DNA from: Pseudomonadota bacterium
GTDB taxonomy: Bacteria; Pseudomonadota; Gammaproteobacteria; Burkholderiales; Rhodocyclaceae
Direction of reading: 5' to 3'
Length of the DNA: 64,000 nucleotides
Assembly: GCA_018240785.1 (NCBI GenBank)
Contig: JAFEFC010000031.1
Coordinates: 62,001-126,000, forward strand
Below are positions 1 through 10,291 of this stretch, in pieces. Positions within the stretch are counted from its first letter, which is position 1, and every line of letters starts with the position of its first letter. The notes under the pieces are model-generated. The model saw only the letters and a program-made list of their open reading frames with translations, made no database searches and was not told the origin of the DNA. Position numbers and translations under genes: made by a program.

Positions 1-926
1 TCGCCGCCGGGCTCCTCGCCGATCGCCTGTTCGGCGAGCCGCGACGCCTGCATCCGCTGGTGGGCTTCGGCCGCTGGGCCGCGGCGGTGGAGCGCACGGT
101 GCGGCGCCGCGCCGAACAGCGTGCCGCGGGGGTGCTCGCCTGGGCGCTGGCGGTGCTGCCGTGGGTCGTTGTGGCCGCCGCCCTGCGCGCGGCCCATCCG
201 CTCGCGCACTGGCCAGTGGACATTGCGCTGCTTTACTTCGCCCTGGGCGGGCGCAGCCTCGCCGAGCACGCCGAGGCCATCGCCGCACCGCTTGCCGCGG
301 GCGACCTGGCGCAGGCGCGCGAACGCGTGGGCTGGATCGTGAGCCGCGACACCGCCGCGCTCGACGCCGCCGGGGTCGCCCGCGCCGGCACCGAATCGGT
401 GCTGGAAAACGGCAACGACGCAGTGTTCGGCGCGCTCTTCTGGTTTCTCGTTGCCGGCGGCTGCGGCGCGCTGCTGTTCCGCCTCGCGAACACGCTGGAC
501 GCCATGTGGGGCTACCGCACGCCACGCTACCTGCGCTTCGGCTGGGCGGCGGCGCGCATCGACGACGTGCTGAACGCGCTGCCCGCGCGCCTGACGGCGC
601 TCACCTACGCGTGGCTGGGTCGCACCCGGCTTGCGCTGGCGTGCTGGCGCCGCCAGGCGCCGGCGTGGGACAGCCCCAACGCCGGGCCGGTGATGGCTGC
701 CGGCGCCGGCGCGCTGGGTGTGTCGCTGGGTGGCGCCGCCCTCTATCACGGACACGTCGAGCAACGGCCACCGCTGGGCGAAGGCGCGGTGCCGGATGCC
801 GCCTCGATCCGCGCCGCGGTGCGTCTCGTCCGCCACGGGGTGCTGCTGTGGCTGGGAGCGGCAATGCTGCTGGCGCTGGCCGCACCCGCCCTCATCGCCT
901 GGCTCGCGGGAAGCACCGGTGCTTGA
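1..926 (+). CDS. cbiB: Adenosylcobinamide-phosphate synthase CbiB (5' end outside window)
   Basis: Membrane enzyme that joins adenosylcobyric acid to (R)-1-amino-2-propanol or its phosphate, giving adenosylcobinamide (phosphate) in late cobalamin assembly. The frame is already open at base 3 ([11 protein letters not shown], then HPLVGFGRW) and runs to TGA at 924-926, so the true start lies before the window; a GTG at 60 is internal. Visible family features are the conserved HP(L/V)xxxG segment, the [21 protein letters not shown] stretch split around residue 120, [19 protein letters not shown], and hydrophobic segments at both ends. The last 8 bases overlap the following decarboxylase gene, so the two are probably translationally coupled. 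Confidence 0.93.
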   Translation, partial: AAGLLADRLFGEPRRLHPLVGFGRWAAAVERTVRRRAEQRAAGVLAWALAVLPWVVVAAALRAAHPLAHWPVDIALLYFALGGRSLAEHAEAIAAPLAAGDLAQARERVGWIVSRDTAALDAAGVARAGTESVLENGNDAVFGALFWFLVAGGCGALLFRLANTLDAMWGYRTPRYLRFGWAAARIDDVLNALPARLTALTYAWLGRTRLALACWRRQAPAWDSPNAGPVMAAGAGALGVSLGGAALYHGHVEQRPPLGEGAVPDAASIRAAVRLVRHGVLLWLGAAMLLALAAPALIAWLAGSTGA

Positions 927-1905
927 GCACGGCGGTCGCTTGCGCCGCGCCGCAGCCCGCCATGGCATTCCGCTGGCCGACTGGCTCGACCTGTCCACCG
1001 GCATCAACCCGGTTGCCTACCCGGTTCCGCCTGTTTCCGCTGAGGTGTGGCAGCGCCTGCCGGAAGAGGACGACGGCCTGCAGGAAATCGCCGCCGCCTA
1101 TTTCGGCACGCACGAACTGCTGCCCGTCGCCGGCTCGCAGGCAGCAATCCAGGCCCTGCCTGCGCTGCTGCCCGGCGCACGCGTCAGCCTGCTCGCACCC
1201 AGCTACGCGGAACACGCACACGCCTGGCGCGGTCGCGCGGTGCACCAGTGCGACGCCGCCGAACTCGACGCTGCGGTGGATCGCAGCGACGTGGTCGTGC
1301 TCGTCAATCCCAACAATCCCAGCGGCGTGCACTTCGCCCGCGACAGCCTGCTCGAATGGCACACGCGCCTGGCGCGGCGCGGCGGCTGGCTGATCGTGGA
1401 TGAGGCCTTCAGCGATGCCGAGCCGGGCGCAAGCCTCGCGGCGCAGGCAGGCCTCCCCGGCCTCGTGGTGCTGCGCTCGCTGGGAAAGTTCTTCGGCCTT
1501 GCCGGCGCGCGCGTCGGATTCGTGCTGGCTCCGGCTGCGCTGCGGCTGCAGCTTGCGGAAGCGCTGGGGCCGTGGGCGATCAGCGGGCCGGGACGCCACG
1601 CCGCGCGCCACGCACTGGCCGACTGCGACTGGCAGCAGCGCATGCGGCACAAGCTGGCCGCCGACGGCGCACGGCTGGCCGCCCTGCTACAGGAAGCCGG
1701 CCTTGGCAACGCATCCGGGCCGGCGCTCTTCAAATGGTTCGCACACCCGCGGGCTGCAGCGCTGCACGCAGCGCTGGCGCGCCGCGGCATCCTGGTGCGG
1801 CTGTTCGACACGCCGGCCAGCCTGCGCCTCGGCCTGCCAGCGGACGAGGCCGGCTGGGCGCGTTTGCGCGCAGGGTTGGGTGCAGCCCTGGATGACATCG
1901 CCTGA
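919..1905 (+). CDS. cobD: L-threonine-O-3-phosphate decarboxylase, PLP-dependent
   Basis: Makes (R)-1-amino-2-propanol O-2-phosphate, the linker that CbiB attaches to the corrinoid. It is a fold-type I aminotransferase-like PLP enzyme. Visible motifs are DLSTGINP near the N terminus, [19 protein letters not shown] (the aspartate that holds the PLP ring) and [17 protein letters not shown] with the Schiff-base lysine. The start chosen is GTG at 919, which gives [18 protein letters not shown] and overlaps cbiB by 8 bases; the frame is open further upstream but only inside cbiB. The length of 328 aa is normal. The gene is called cobD in Salmonella and cobC in Pseudomonas denitrificans. Confidence 0.93.
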   Translation: MLEHGGRLRRAAARHGIPLADWLDLSTGINPVAYPVPPVSAEVWQRLPEEDDGLQEIAAAYFGTHELLPVAGSQAAIQALPALLPGARVSLLAPSYAEHAHAWRGRAVHQCDAAELDAAVDRSDVVVLVNPNNPSGVHFARDSLLEWHTRLARRGGWLIVDEAFSDAEPGASLAAQAGLPGLVVLRSLGKFFGLAGARVGFVLAPAALRLQLAEALGPWAISGPGRHAARHALADCDWQQRMRHKLAADGARLAALLQEAGLGNASGPALFKWFAHPRAAALHAALARRGILVRLFDTPASLRLGLPADEAGWARLRAGLGAALDDIA

Positions 1906-1938
1906 ACCAGGCCACGCGGCCGCCCACACCTGCCCGCG

Positions 1939-3090
1939 TCAATCGTCGACCTGCTCGTCCAGGTCGCACTGCTGCCAATCTTCTCGCGTCTCCTCCCACC
2001 AGGCGCGATCGAACGCCCAGGACAGGGTCGGGAGCAAGGGCGCAAAGTAGGCGACGGCGGCGGAAGTCTCGTCGCTCGCAGCCGCCCGCAACGGCGCCCT
2101 GAGCGCACGCAGTCGCTGGTGCAGCGTGGGATGCAGCGGCAGGCTGCCGCCCCCCGCGTCGTAATGTGACAGATCCTCTGCAACCGATTCCCGACGCAGG
2201 AAGCCTGCCGCCACGCCCAGCCCCATCTCGCGGTAGGGACGAATGGACGGGCTGGGGAACTGCGTGCTGTGGGCCATCACCGTGGGCCAGTAATCCTGCT
2301 CCAGGAAGCGCGCCTTGAGGCCGATCTCGACCAGCGTCTCGCCCAGCAACGACACGCCGACCACTTGCGCAGCGCAGGCATCGGCCTCGAACTCCTCGAC
2401 TCGCGCCAGCCTCAGCATGTCGCGATAAAAGGGGTTGGCCTGGCGTTCGAGCCAGTCTGCCGCCCACGGAAAGTTCTCGAACGACTCGTCCAGCACGCGC
2501 GCCCACCACGCGCGCAGATGTGCCCCCTGCGCGCCCATTCCCGAGCGCTGGCGTGCAAGATGGGCAAACTCATGCGCCAGCACCGCGTCCAGTTGCGCAG
2601 GCGACACGCTGTGCGCAAGCGGCAGGCCGATCAACAAATGCGTCTGGATGGGCCCGATCCAGCCCCATGCCGGGCGCTGCAGCACCAGGGCATTCATGTC
2701 GCTGCTGATCCAGACATTGCGCACCGGCGCAACGCCGAAACGCTGGGCGACGTCATCGATCACCTGGTAGAAGCCCTCCGCCGCCTGCCGCGGAAGCCGG
2801 ATGCCGCCAGGCCCGGGCGAGGTATGCAGCACAACGCCGGCGAGGCGCACCGCACACAATGCCATGCTGACGCCGAGCAGGCTCCAGGCGCCCGCATGCG
2901 TCGGATCGCCCCTCAGCACGGCCGCCCAGCTATGGGCCATGGCGTGGAAGACGACGACCAGCATGGCCAGCAGCGTGGCCGCCAGGAACACCAGGCCGCT
3001 CGCCGAGAGCAGGCCCAGGCGACGCGCAAGGCGGGATCGAAGCTCGAACACTCTTGATTGAGGCGTCACGTCGCCACCACTCCCGCGCAA
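1939..3090 (-). CDS. M48-family zinc metalloprotease, membrane protein
   Basis: Predicted membrane-anchored zinc peptidase of 383 aa. Residues about 30-50 and 68-90 are hydrophobic membrane segments. The zinc motif HEFAH is at 173-177, and the third ligand region EEFEADACA at about 232-240 matches the M48 ExxxD pattern. The first aa (MRGSGGDVTPQ) may be shorter in reality because no strong ribosome site is obvious. It converges with the decarboxylase gene (33-base gap) and diverges from rhlE. Substrate unknown; family members act in envelope protein quality control, which is inference here. Confidence 0.8.
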   Translation of the reverse strand: MRGSGGDVTPQSRVFELRSRLARRLGLLSASGLVFLAATLLAMLVVVFHAMAHSWAAVLRGDPTHAGAWSLLGVSMALCAVRLAGVVLHTSPGPGGIRLPRQAAEGFYQVIDDVAQRFGVAPVRNVWISSDMNALVLQRPAWGWIGPIQTHLLIGLPLAHSVSPAQLDAVLAHEFAHLARQRSGMGAQGAHLRAWWARVLDESFENFPWAADWLERQANPFYRDMLRLARVEEFEADACAAQVVGVSLLGETLVEIGLKARFLEQDYWPTVMAHSTQFPSPSIRPYREMGLGVAAGFLRRESVAEDLSHYDAGGGSLPLHPTLHQRLRALRAPLRAAASDETSAAVAYFAPLLPTLSWAFDRAWWEETREDWQQCDLDEQVDD

Positions 3091-3396
3091 ATCCCTTCAA
3101 ACTTTCGACAATAAGGGCCCGGCAACAGGCAGCCAACAAGCCCAAGGCGGCAAGTTACCTAAAACAGGCACCCTTGTGAGAACTTCCTGTTTCAATCCGC
3201 CTCGCTGCATTTCTTTCGCTGCAGCGCACAAAAGCCGCTAGTCTGCGCTATAGTCGCCCGTGTGCCGCGCTTTTCTGTTGAACGATGCGGCACCTTCCAG
3301 AAACAGGGCCCGGCCCCTTTGCGCCCGGGACGACTCTCATGTGCCCGGTTCGGCGCCGTCCTCGGATGGACAGCGCGCCGCCGCAGAATACATTCA
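3091..3396. other. Divergent intergenic region between the M48 protease gene and rhlE
   Basis: No coding sequence is convincing in these 306 bases. A TATAGT box at 3249-3254 could be the -10 of an rhlE promoter, with only a poor -35 upstream. That would leave a leader of about 135 nt before the helicase ATG, including GC-rich inverted segments. An open frame from 3262 runs into rhlE, but it encodes a low-complexity arginine-rich stretch and I treat it as untranslated leader. Confidence 0.4.
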
Positions 3397-4947
3397 ATGA
3401 CTACAGACACGACTTTCGCCAGCCTCGGGCTGGCCGAGCCGCTGCTTCGCGCCATCGCCGAAGCCGGCTACACGCAACCGACCCCGATCCAGGCCCAGGC
3501 GATCCCGCAGGTGCTCGCGGGCGGCGACCTGCTCGCCGCGGCGCAGACCGGCACCGGCAAGACCGCCGGCTTCACCCTGCCGGTGCTGCACATGCTGGCC
3601 GCCACCCATGCCCACCCGCATCCGCCCGGACGGCCACGCTGCCTGATCCTGACGCCGACGCGCGAGCTCGCCGCGCAGGTCGAGGAGTCGGTGCAGATCT
3701 ACGGCAAGCACGTGCCGCTCACGTCGCTGGTGATGTTCGGCGGCGTCAATATCAACCCGCAGATCGCCGCGCTGAAGAAGCGCGTCGACATCCTGGTCGC
3801 CACGCCTGGCCGCCTGCTCGATCACGTCGGCCAGAAGACGCTCGACCTGTCCGGCGTCGAGATCCTGGTGCTCGATGAAGCCGACCGCATGCTCGACATG
3901 GGCTTCATCCGCGATATCCGCAAGGTGCTCGCGCTGCTGCCGAAGAAACGCCAGAACCTGCTGTTCTCCGCTACCTTCTCGGACGAGATCCGCGAGCTGG
4001 CCGGCGGCCTGCTGCACCAGCCGCGCACGGTGGAAGTTGCGCCGCGCAACACCACCGCGGAACGCGTGGAGCAGTCGGTGTACCTGATCGGCCAGAAGCA
4101 GAAGCGCGAACTGCTCGCGCACCTGATCAAGAAGCACCAGTGGTTCCAGGCGCTGGTGTTTACGCGCACCAAGCACGGCGCCAACAAGCTCGCCGAATAC
4201 CTCAGCAAGCACGACATCCCCGCAGCGGCCATCCATGGCAACAAGAGCCAGGCGGCGCGCACGCGTGCGCTGAGCGAATTCAAGGACGGCTCGCTGCCGG
4301 TGCTGGTCGCCACCGACATCGCCGCGCGCGGCCTGGATATCGACCAGTTGCCGCAAGTGGTGAACTTCGAGCTGCCCAACGTACCGGAAGACTACGTCCA
4401 CCGCATCGGCCGCACCGGCCGAGCCGGTGCCGACGGCAACGCGATCTCGCTCGTCGATGCGGAAGAAGCCAAGCTGCTGGCCGCGATCGAACGCCTGATC
4501 AAGCGTCGCATCACGCGCGCCACTGCCGACGATTTCGTGCCCAGCGCGGGCGCGGAAGCGGCGCACGACGCCGACCACCAGCGCGAACCGCTGCCGCGCC
4601 GCGGCGGCCAGCCGCGCCGCGCCGACGGCAATGGCCGCAACGAACGCGCCGGTGCTGCGAAGGCGCCGTCGCCCTCGCGCCCGGGCAAGCGCCCGCAGGG
4701 CAGTCCGCAGCGCGAAGTCGATGGCAACCGCGCCCCGCGCAACGCCACCCGCCCGGAAGCCGACGGCAACCGCATGCCGTCACCTCGTCCCGACGTCGAC
4801 GGCAATCGCGCCACGCCGCCGCGGCGCAACGACGCCGGCGGCAAACGCAGCGACCAGGCAGCGGCCCATGGCGAGCGTCAGGGCCAGAACCGCCGGCCTG
4901 CGCAGCGTCCCGCACTGTTCGCGCCGCGCGGCAACGGCAACCGCTGA
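3397..4947 (+). CDS. rhlE: DEAD-box ATP-dependent RNA helicase RhlE
   Basis: RNA unwinding and ribonucleoprotein remodelling enzyme (ribosome assembly, RNA turnover). 516 aa from ATG 3397. The helicase core is complete: Q motif region [12 protein letters not shown] (about 26-37), AQTGTGKT (49-56), PTRELA, TPGR, DEAD (160-163), SAT (191-193), ARGLDI and [10 protein letters not shown]. After residue about 395 comes a disordered basic tail of roughly 120 aa in which a short DGNR/DGNG unit recurs five times ([24 protein letters not shown] and variants); it is probably RNA-binding. The start was chosen at the methionine that begins the normal RhlE N terminus ([12 protein letters not shown]), not at upstream in-frame codons. 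Followed by a likely terminator. Confidence 0.95.
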   Translation: MTTDTTFASLGLAEPLLRAIAEAGYTQPTPIQAQAIPQVLAGGDLLAAAQTGTGKTAGFTLPVLHMLAATHAHPHPPGRPRCLILTPTRELAAQVEESVQIYGKHVPLTSLVMFGGVNINPQIAALKKRVDILVATPGRLLDHVGQKTLDLSGVEILVLDEADRMLDMGFIRDIRKVLALLPKKRQNLLFSATFSDEIRELAGGLLHQPRTVEVAPRNTTAERVEQSVYLIGQKQKRELLAHLIKKHQWFQALVFTRTKHGANKLAEYLSKHDIPAAAIHGNKSQAARTRALSEFKDGSLPVLVATDIAARGLDIDQLPQVVNFELPNVPEDYVHRIGRTGRAGADGNAISLVDAEEAKLLAAIERLIKRRITRATADDFVPSAGAEAAHDADHQREPLPRRGGQPRRADGNGRNERAGAAKAPSPSRPGKRPQGSPQREVDGNRAPRNATRPEADGNRMPSPRPDVDGNRATPPRRNDAGGKRSDQAAAHGERQGQNRRPAQRPALFAPRGNGNR

Positions 4948-4956
4948 CGCGCTGCC

Positions 4957-5026
4957 GTCGCCGCGCAGCCCTGCGGCGACCGGCACAATCCGTTCACAGG
5001 CCAGCCGGTGCGGTGGCCTTTTTCTT
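4957..5026 (+). terminator. Likely rho-independent terminator of rhlE
   Basis: Two hairpins follow the stop codon. The first is an 8-bp GC stem (GTCGCCGC/GCGGCGAC, 4957-4980) without a T tract. The second has AGGCCA at 4998-5003 pairing with TGGCCT at 5014-5019, with the inner stem extended by the CCAGCC/GGTGCGG region, and is followed directly by TTTTTCTT. The second fits an intrinsic terminator. Confidence 0.7.
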
Positions 5027-5050
5027 GTCCCGCCTGCCGCGCCGCCTCAT

Positions 5051-5082
5051 CCATACGCACCAGTATGGAAAAACCGTATAAT
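5051..5082 (+). promoter_or_regulatory. Candidate promoter and operator of the CoA-transferase gene
   Basis: A perfect TATAAT box lies at 5077-5082, 44 bases before the start codon. Where the -35 should be there is a perfect inverted repeat, CCATAC-6 nt-GTATGG (5051-5068). The -35 match itself is poor (TACGCA), so transcription may need an activator, or the repeat may be a repressor site. This is position-based inference. Confidence 0.5.
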
Positions 5083-5125
5083 CACATGGTTCGCAACATA
5101 AAAGAGACCACAGGAGCGGGAGAGG

Positions 5126-6427
5126 ATGATGTCGAACGTGCAAGCCCAGTACACCCAGAAACGCATGACCGCCGCGGACGGCGTGGCCATGATCCACGAC
5201 GGCGAGACCGTCGTCGTCCCCACCGGGGTCGGTGAACCGCCCGCGCTGCTGCATGCGCTGTCGGACCGCCGCCACAGCCTGCGCGACGTGGTGGTGAGCC
5301 AGATCCTGCCACTGCGCAAGTATGGCTACCTGGACGAGGAAACGCGCCACAACGTCCGCCACGACGCCTATTTCTACGGCGGTGCGACGCGCCCCGGCGG
5401 CCAGGCCGGCTGGATCGACTTCCTGCCGGCCTACTTCTCCGAGCTGCCGATGCTGATCGACCGCGGCCTGAGCCCGGCCGACGTCGTGGTGTCGATGGCT
5501 TCGCCGATGGACGAGCACGGCTACTTCTCGCTGTCGCTGGCACCCGACTACACCATGGCGGCGGTGCGCCGTGCGCGCGTGATCCTGCTCGAGGTCAACC
5601 CCAACGTGCCCTTCGCCTACGGCGACTGCCACGTGCACATCTCCCAGGTGAGCGGCCTGGTGGAAAGCGACGAGCCGCTGTTCGAAGTCGGCCTGCCGAA
5701 GATCGGCCCGGTGCAGGAAGCGATCGGCAAGTACGTGGCCGACCTCATCGACGACGGCTCGACCCTGCAGATCGGCTATGGCGGCATTCCCGACGCGGTG
5801 GTGATGCAGTTGCAGCACAAGCGCGACCTCGGCATCCACACCGAAATGATCGGCGATGGCATCCTGTCGCTGATCGACAGCGGCGCGGTCACCAACCGCA
5901 AGAAGACCTTCATGCCGGGCAAGACGGTGGCGACCTTCGCGCTCGGTTCGCACAAGCTCTACCGCCACCTCGACCGCAACCTGGCGCTGGAGATGCATCC
6001 GGTCGATTTCACCAACGATCCGTACATCGCCGCGCGCAACGACAAGCTGTGCGCGATCAACGCCACGCTGCAGATCGACCTGCTCGGCCAGTGCGGCTCC
6101 GAAAGCCTGGGCCATCTCCCCTATTCCGGCACCGGCGGCCAGGTCGACTTCGTGCGCGCCGCCAACCGTTCCAACGGCGGCAAGGCCTTCATCGTGCTGC
6201 CTTCCACCGCGAAGAACGACAGCGTGTCGCGCATCGCGCCGGTGCTGTCGCCGGGTACGCACGTGACCACGAGCAAGAACGACATCAACTATGTCGTCAC
6301 CGAGTTCGGCGTCGCCCAGCTGCGCGGCAAGACCGCCAAGCAGCGCGCCGAGGCGCTGATCGGCATCGCCCACCCGGATTTTCGTGGTGAGCTGCGCGAC
6401 GCGGCGAAGAAGATGAACCTGCTCTGA
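5126..6427 (+). CDS. Acetyl-CoA hydrolase/transferase family CoA-transferase
   Basis: 433 aa enzyme of the family that includes 4-hydroxybutyrate CoA-transferase, succinate:acetate CoA-transferase (Cat1/AarC) and acetyl-CoA hydrolase. It would move CoA between short acyl groups through a glutamyl-CoA thioester. The sequence shows VPTGVGEPPALL near the N terminus, LGIHTEMIGDG (E240, at the position expected for the catalytic glutamate), and the CoA-binding stretch GSESLGHLPYSGTGGQVDF at about 324-342. Two ATGs (5126, 5129) follow a purine-rich ribosome site (GGAGCGGGAGAGG). It appears monocistronic. The exact acyl substrate cannot be read from sequence. Confidence 0.88.
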   Translation: MMSNVQAQYTQKRMTAADGVAMIHDGETVVVPTGVGEPPALLHALSDRRHSLRDVVVSQILPLRKYGYLDEETRHNVRHDAYFYGGATRPGGQAGWIDFLPAYFSELPMLIDRGLSPADVVVSMASPMDEHGYFSLSLAPDYTMAAVRRARVILLEVNPNVPFAYGDCHVHISQVSGLVESDEPLFEVGLPKIGPVQEAIGKYVADLIDDGSTLQIGYGGIPDAVVMQLQHKRDLGIHTEMIGDGILSLIDSGAVTNRKKTFMPGKTVATFALGSHKLYRHLDRNLALEMHPVDFTNDPYIAARNDKLCAINATLQIDLLGQCGSESLGHLPYSGTGGQVDFVRAANRSNGGKAFIVLPSTAKNDSVSRIAPVLSPGTHVTTSKNDINYVVTEFGVAQLRGKTAKQRAEALIGIAHPDFRGELRDAAKKMNLL

Positions 6428-6475
6428 GCCCGGCAAAGGCGATGGCAACGCGGCGCACGCCGCGTTGCGCGCCGG

Positions 6476-6910
6476 TCACAGGATGACGGTGATTTCCTCG
6501 CGCCGCACCAGCTCGGTGCTGAAGGCTTCCGCATCCAGCGCCAGCGCATCGCGCGCCGACAGCAGGCCCACCGGCCGGCCGGCGCGATCCACCACCGGTA
6601 CGTGACGGAAGCCCCCGTCGTACATCATGTGCAGCGCGTGACCGAAGGGCTTGTCGTCGCTGATCGTCTGCGGCTTGTGCGTCAACACGTCACCGACCGG
6701 CGTCGCATCCGGGTCCAGGCCGGCGGCCAGAACCCGGAAGGTGGCGTCGCGCTCGGTGAAGATGCCGGTGAGCACGCCATGCTCGGTGACCAGCGCCGCG
6801 CTCTGCCGGCGCTCCTTCATGAGCTGGGTGACGGCACGGACCGACAGGTCGATCGGCACGCAGACGAAGGGCTGGTCGGCGATGACTTGGTGAATCGGAC
6901 GGCTGGGCAT
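6476..6910 (-). CDS. Two-CBS-domain protein
   Basis: Small soluble protein (144 aa) that is essentially a pair of CBS domains, which usually bind adenine nucleotides and sense energy state. The first CBS spans about residues 8-60 (VCVPIDLSVRAVTQLM...GIFTERDATFRV), the second about 72-128 (TISDDKPFGHALHMMYDGGFRHVPVVDRAGRPVGLLSARDAL, in two blocks). The start at 6910 has a good ribosome site (AGGAGAC). Convergent with the CoA-transferase gene. No catalytic domain is attached, so the partner is unknown. Confidence 0.88.
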   Translation of the reverse strand: MPSRPIHQVIADQPFVCVPIDLSVRAVTQLMKERRQSAALVTEHGVLTGIFTERDATFRVLAAGLDPDATPVGDVLTHKPQTISDDKPFGHALHMMYDGGFRHVPVVDRAGRPVGLLSARDALALDAEAFSTELVRREEITVIL

Positions 6911-7203
6911 GGTCTGTCTCCTGGTGGTCGTCGTATGGCGTGCGAAAAGCCCGTCCCGTCTCGCGACGGGATGGGAATCGTCAAGCTTCAACCGTGCCAG
7001 CACGCGACCATCCGCCCAAAAACCGCGGGCGCGCCTCTCAAGCGATTGTTTAGAAAAAGTTTTATCAGGGAAGACCGAGGTCGCCGCGGCCGCGTACGTG
7101 GCGCCCCTGAGCCCTGTCCCATGCCCCGCCTGCGTGCATCGCAGCAGTTTTCGCACAGCCTTGGTGCGGGGCGCGCACCTGCGCCGCCGCCTCGCCGGGT
7201 GGA

Positions 7204-8052
7204 CTAGGCGACCGCCAGGCCCATCGCCTCGCCCATGCGGATGGCGCGCGCCGGCGCCCATTCCGGGTTGAAGCGCACGCGGCCTTTCGGGAACAGCATC
7301 ACCACCGTCGAGCCGAGCAGGAAGCGCCCCATCTCGTCGCCCTGCTTCAGCACGACTTCGCCATCCTCGTACAGCCAGTCGCGCACCGTCGCCGTGCGCG
7401 GCGGATTGACCACGCCGTGCCACACGGTGGCCATGCTGCCGACGATGGTGGCACCCACCAGCACCAGCACGAAAGGCCCGTCATCCGACTCGAACACGCA
7501 CACCACACGTTCGTTGCGCGCGAAAAGGCCCGGCACGCCGCGCGCGGTGGTCGGGTTCACCGAGAACAGCTCGCCCGGCACGTAGATCATGCGTCGCAGG
7601 CGGCCCGCGCAGGGCATGTGGATACGGTGGTAGTCGCGCGGGCTCAGGTACAGCGTGGCGAAGGCGCCATCCTCGAAGCGCGCCGCCAGCGCGGCATCGC
7701 CTCCCACCAGCGCGGTGGTGGAGTAGCGGTGGCCCTTGGCCTGGAAGATCTGGTCGCGCTCGATCGCACCGAACTGGCTGATGGCGCCGTCGACCGGGCA
7801 CACCAGCGGCACCTGCGCCAGCGGCCGTGCGCCCCCGCGCAGCGGCCGGGTGAAGAACTCGTTGAAGGTCGGGTAGCTGGCGATGTCGGGGTTGGCAGCC
7901 TCGTCCATGTTCACGCCGTAGCGCGCGACGAACCAGCGGATCACCGCCGTCGTCAGGCCGCCGGCACGGGCGCCGGCGAGCTTGCCGGCAAGGACGGTCA
8001 GGGCCTGCTTGGGAAGCAGGTATTGCGGCAGCACGGCGAGGCGATCGGACAC
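7204..8052 (-). CDS. psd: Phosphatidylserine decarboxylase proenzyme
   Basis: Converts phosphatidylserine to phosphatidylethanolamine in the inner membrane. 282 aa. The family hallmarks are present: [19 protein letters not shown], the histidine-bearing [16 protein letters not shown], and the self-cleavage site LGST, where G247-S248 would be split to give the alpha chain with a pyruvoyl group. The start at 8052 gives the usual N terminus ([15 protein letters not shown]). It diverges from the HPP-CBS gene. No phosphatidylserine synthase gene is nearby. Confidence 0.95.
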   Translation of the reverse strand: MSDRLAVLPQYLLPKQALTVLAGKLAGARAGGLTTAVIRWFVARYGVNMDEAANPDIASYPTFNEFFTRPLRGGARPLAQVPLVCPVDGAISQFGAIERDQIFQAKGHRYSTTALVGGDAALAARFEDGAFATLYLSPRDYHRIHMPCAGRLRRMIYVPGELFSVNPTTARGVPGLFARNERVVCVFESDDGPFVLVLVGATIVGSMATVWHGVVNPPRTATVRDWLYEDGEVVLKQGDEMGRFLLGSTVVMLFPKGRVRFNPEWAPARAIRMGEAMGLAVA

Positions 8053-8215
8053 GTTGAAACCCGGAAGACGGCAGGAGGCTGCGGATTATAGCGGCAGCGA
8101 TCAGCACACTGCCGCTGGCGGATTTGCGAAATCCGGCCTTTCCCATTGCACCGGGCCCGGGAGCAGGCGCACCATCGCACCCCCAACACATTCCTGCACA
8201 TCTTTTCATTTCGTC

Positions 8216-9424
8216 GTGGCATCCCAACCTCGAAGCAGCGGAAGCGTGGCGCGCCTGCTGCGTCTGACCCGTCTGCGTCTTCTTTTCTGGCTGCGCGGCT
8301 TCCGCCCCGCCCCGCTCAATGCCAGCCGCCGCGAGCGCTTGCTGGGCTGCATCGGTGCCCTGCTCGGGTTGCTGATGACCGAATCGCTCAGCCATCTCGC
8401 GCTGGGCGAGTCCAATCCCTGGTTCGTCGCGCCGATGGGCGCCTCGGCGGTGCTGCTGTTCGCCGTCCCGGCAAGCCCGCTGGCGCAGCCCTGGTCCATC
8501 ATCGGCGGCAACTTCGTGTCGGCGCTGATCGGCATCGGCTGCGCACACTGGCTGGGGCACTCCGGCGCCGTCGGGGCGATCGCAGTGGCGCTGGCGATCG
8601 GCGTGATGTTCCAGTTGCGCTGCCTGCATCCGCCGGGCGGCGCGGTAGCGCTCACCAGCGTGCTGGGCGGACCGGCGATCGACGCCATGGGCTACAACTT
8701 CGCGCTGTGGCCGGTGGCGGTGAATTCAGCCTGCATGCTGCTGACCGCGCTCGCCTTCAACAACCTGTCGCGCCGCCGCTATCCGCACCGGCCACCGCTG
8801 CCCACGCCGCAGTCTCACGGCACCACGGACCGGCCGCCGAGCGAGCGCATCGGCATCACGCATGAGGATTTCGACGCGGTGCTAAAGGAGCACAGCGAAC
8901 AGCTCGACGTCACCGTCGAAGATCTGGAGGAGTTGGTGTACGCCGTCGAGCGACGAGCCTACCGCCGCCACTTCGGTGAGATCCGCTGTGGCGACATGAT
9001 GTCGCGCGACCTGCTCACGGTGACGCCCAAGCTGCCGCTGGGCGACGCCTGGGAACTGCTGGTGAGCCACAGCATCAAGGCGCTGCCGGTGGTGGAGGGC
9101 GGGCGGCGCCTGGTCGGCATCCTGTCGCTGCACGACTTTCTCGTGTCGCGCGCCACCCCCAGCGCGGCCCAAGGCGAACACGTGGATGCGCATCCGCAGG
9201 TCGTCGCCGACCTGATGTCCACCGACGTCGTCACCGTGCGGCCGGAACAAGCGATCGTCGATACCGTGCCCCTGTTCTCTGACGCCGGCCTGCACCATCT
9301 GCCGGTGGTGAACGCCGCGCAGGAAGTCGTCGGCATGCTGACCCAGTCCGACCTCGTCGCCGCGCTGTTCCGCGCCGGCCTGGAGCAGGCTGCGCCGCAC
9401 GAGCCCGCGACGCGGGCGGGCTGA
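8216..9424 (+). CDS. HPP-family membrane protein with C-terminal CBS pair
   Basis: About 402 aa. The N-terminal half is an HPP integral membrane domain: an arginine-rich cytoplasmic start, then four hydrophobic segments, with the family motifs APMGASAVLLF and RCLHPPGGAVAL. HPP proteins are implicated in nitrite or anion transport, but the substrate here is unknown. The C-terminal half holds two CBS domains (MSRDLLTVTPKLPLGDAW...LVGILSLHDF and MSTDVVTVRPEQAIVDT...VVGMLTQSDL). No ATG fits; GTG at 8216 or GTG at 8246 are the candidates, and neither has a clear ribosome site, so the N terminus is uncertain by about 10 residues. Confidence 0.82.
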   Translation: MASQPRSSGSVARLLRLTRLRLLFWLRGFRPAPLNASRRERLLGCIGALLGLLMTESLSHLALGESNPWFVAPMGASAVLLFAVPASPLAQPWSIIGGNFVSALIGIGCAHWLGHSGAVGAIAVALAIGVMFQLRCLHPPGGAVALTSVLGGPAIDAMGYNFALWPVAVNSACMLLTALAFNNLSRRRYPHRPPLPTPQSHGTTDRPPSERIGITHEDFDAVLKEHSEQLDVTVEDLEELVYAVERRAYRRHFGEIRCGDMMSRDLLTVTPKLPLGDAWELLVSHSIKALPVVEGGRRLVGILSLHDFLVSRATPSAAQGEHVDAHPQVVADLMSTDVVTVRPEQAIVDTVPLFSDAGLHHLPVVNAAQEVVGMLTQSDLVAALFRAGLEQAAPHEPATRAG

Positions 9425-9439
9425 ATCGGCGGCGGGCCC

Positions 9440-10291
9440 TCAGCGCTTCGCGCGCTCGGGATGCACGCCCGAGCATCCTGCGTGCGGCACCGGCGCGCCG
9501 CCTTCGCGCGGTTCGGCGGCAAACCACGCCAGCCGCGGGTACAGGCTGACGACATCGCCCACCACGGTCAGCGCCGGCGGCCGCACGCCTCGTTCGCGCA
9601 CCCGCGCGTCGAGGGTGGCGAGATCCGCCGCGACCACCCGCTGGGCGAATGTGGTGCCGCGCTCGATGACCGCCGCCGGCGTCGCGGCCGGCAGGCCGTG
9701 GGCGACAAGCTGCGCACAGATCTCGTCCAGGCGCGAAATGCCCATGTAGATCACCAGCGTCTGGCCACGGCGGGCCAGCATCGGCCAGTCGAGATCGAGC
9801 CGGCCGTCCTTCAGGAAACCGGTGGTGAACACCACCGATTGCGCGTGGTCGCGGTGGGTCAGCGGAATGCCGGCGTAGGCGGCGATGCCCGAGGCTGCGG
9901 TGACGCCCGGCACCACTTCGACGGTGATGCCGGCTTCGACGAGGGTTTCCATTTCCTCGCCGCCGCGGCCGAAGATGAAGGGGTCGCCGCCCTTCAACCG
10001 CACCACCCGCTTGCCGGCGCTGGCGAGCCGCACCAGCAGGGCATTGATCTCGTCCTGCGGCAGGGTGTGGTCGGAGGCCTTCTTGCCGACATAGATGCGC
10101 TCCGCGCCGGCCGGCGCGAGCTCGATGATGTCCGGCGCGACGAGGTTGTCGTACACCACCACGTCCGCGCCGCCGACGAGCCGCGCACCACGCAGCGTGA
10201 AGAGTTCCGGATCGCCGGGACCGGCGCCCACCAGATACACATGGCCGGGCAGCGGGCCGGGACGGCAGCGGGGGAGTTCGGGCAGGGGCAT
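9440..10291 (-). CDS. cobA: Uroporphyrinogen-III C-methyltransferase (SUMT)
   Basis: Uses two SAM to methylate uroporphyrinogen III at C2 and C7, giving precorrin-2, the branch point to cobalamin and siroheme. 283 aa, a standalone CobA-type enzyme without the CysG dehydrogenase domain. Motifs: [59 protein letters not shown] and the SAM-site TLVIYMG. The start at ATG 10291 matches the family N terminus. It diverges from btuF and converges with the HPP gene, so it appears separately transcribed from the other cob genes. Confidence 0.94.
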   Translation of the reverse strand: MPLPELPRCRPGPLPGHVYLVGAGPGDPELFTLRGARLVGGADVVVYDNLVAPDIIELAPAGAERIYVGKKASDHTLPQDEINALLVRLASAGKRVVRLKGGDPFIFGRGGEEMETLVEAGITVEVVPGVTAASGIAAYAGIPLTHRDHAQSVVFTTGFLKDGRLDLDWPMLARRGQTLVIYMGISRLDEICAQLVAHGLPAATPAAVIERGTTFAQRVVAADLATLDARVRERGVRPPALTVVGDVVSLYPRLAWFAAEPREGGAPVPHAGCSGVHPERAKR

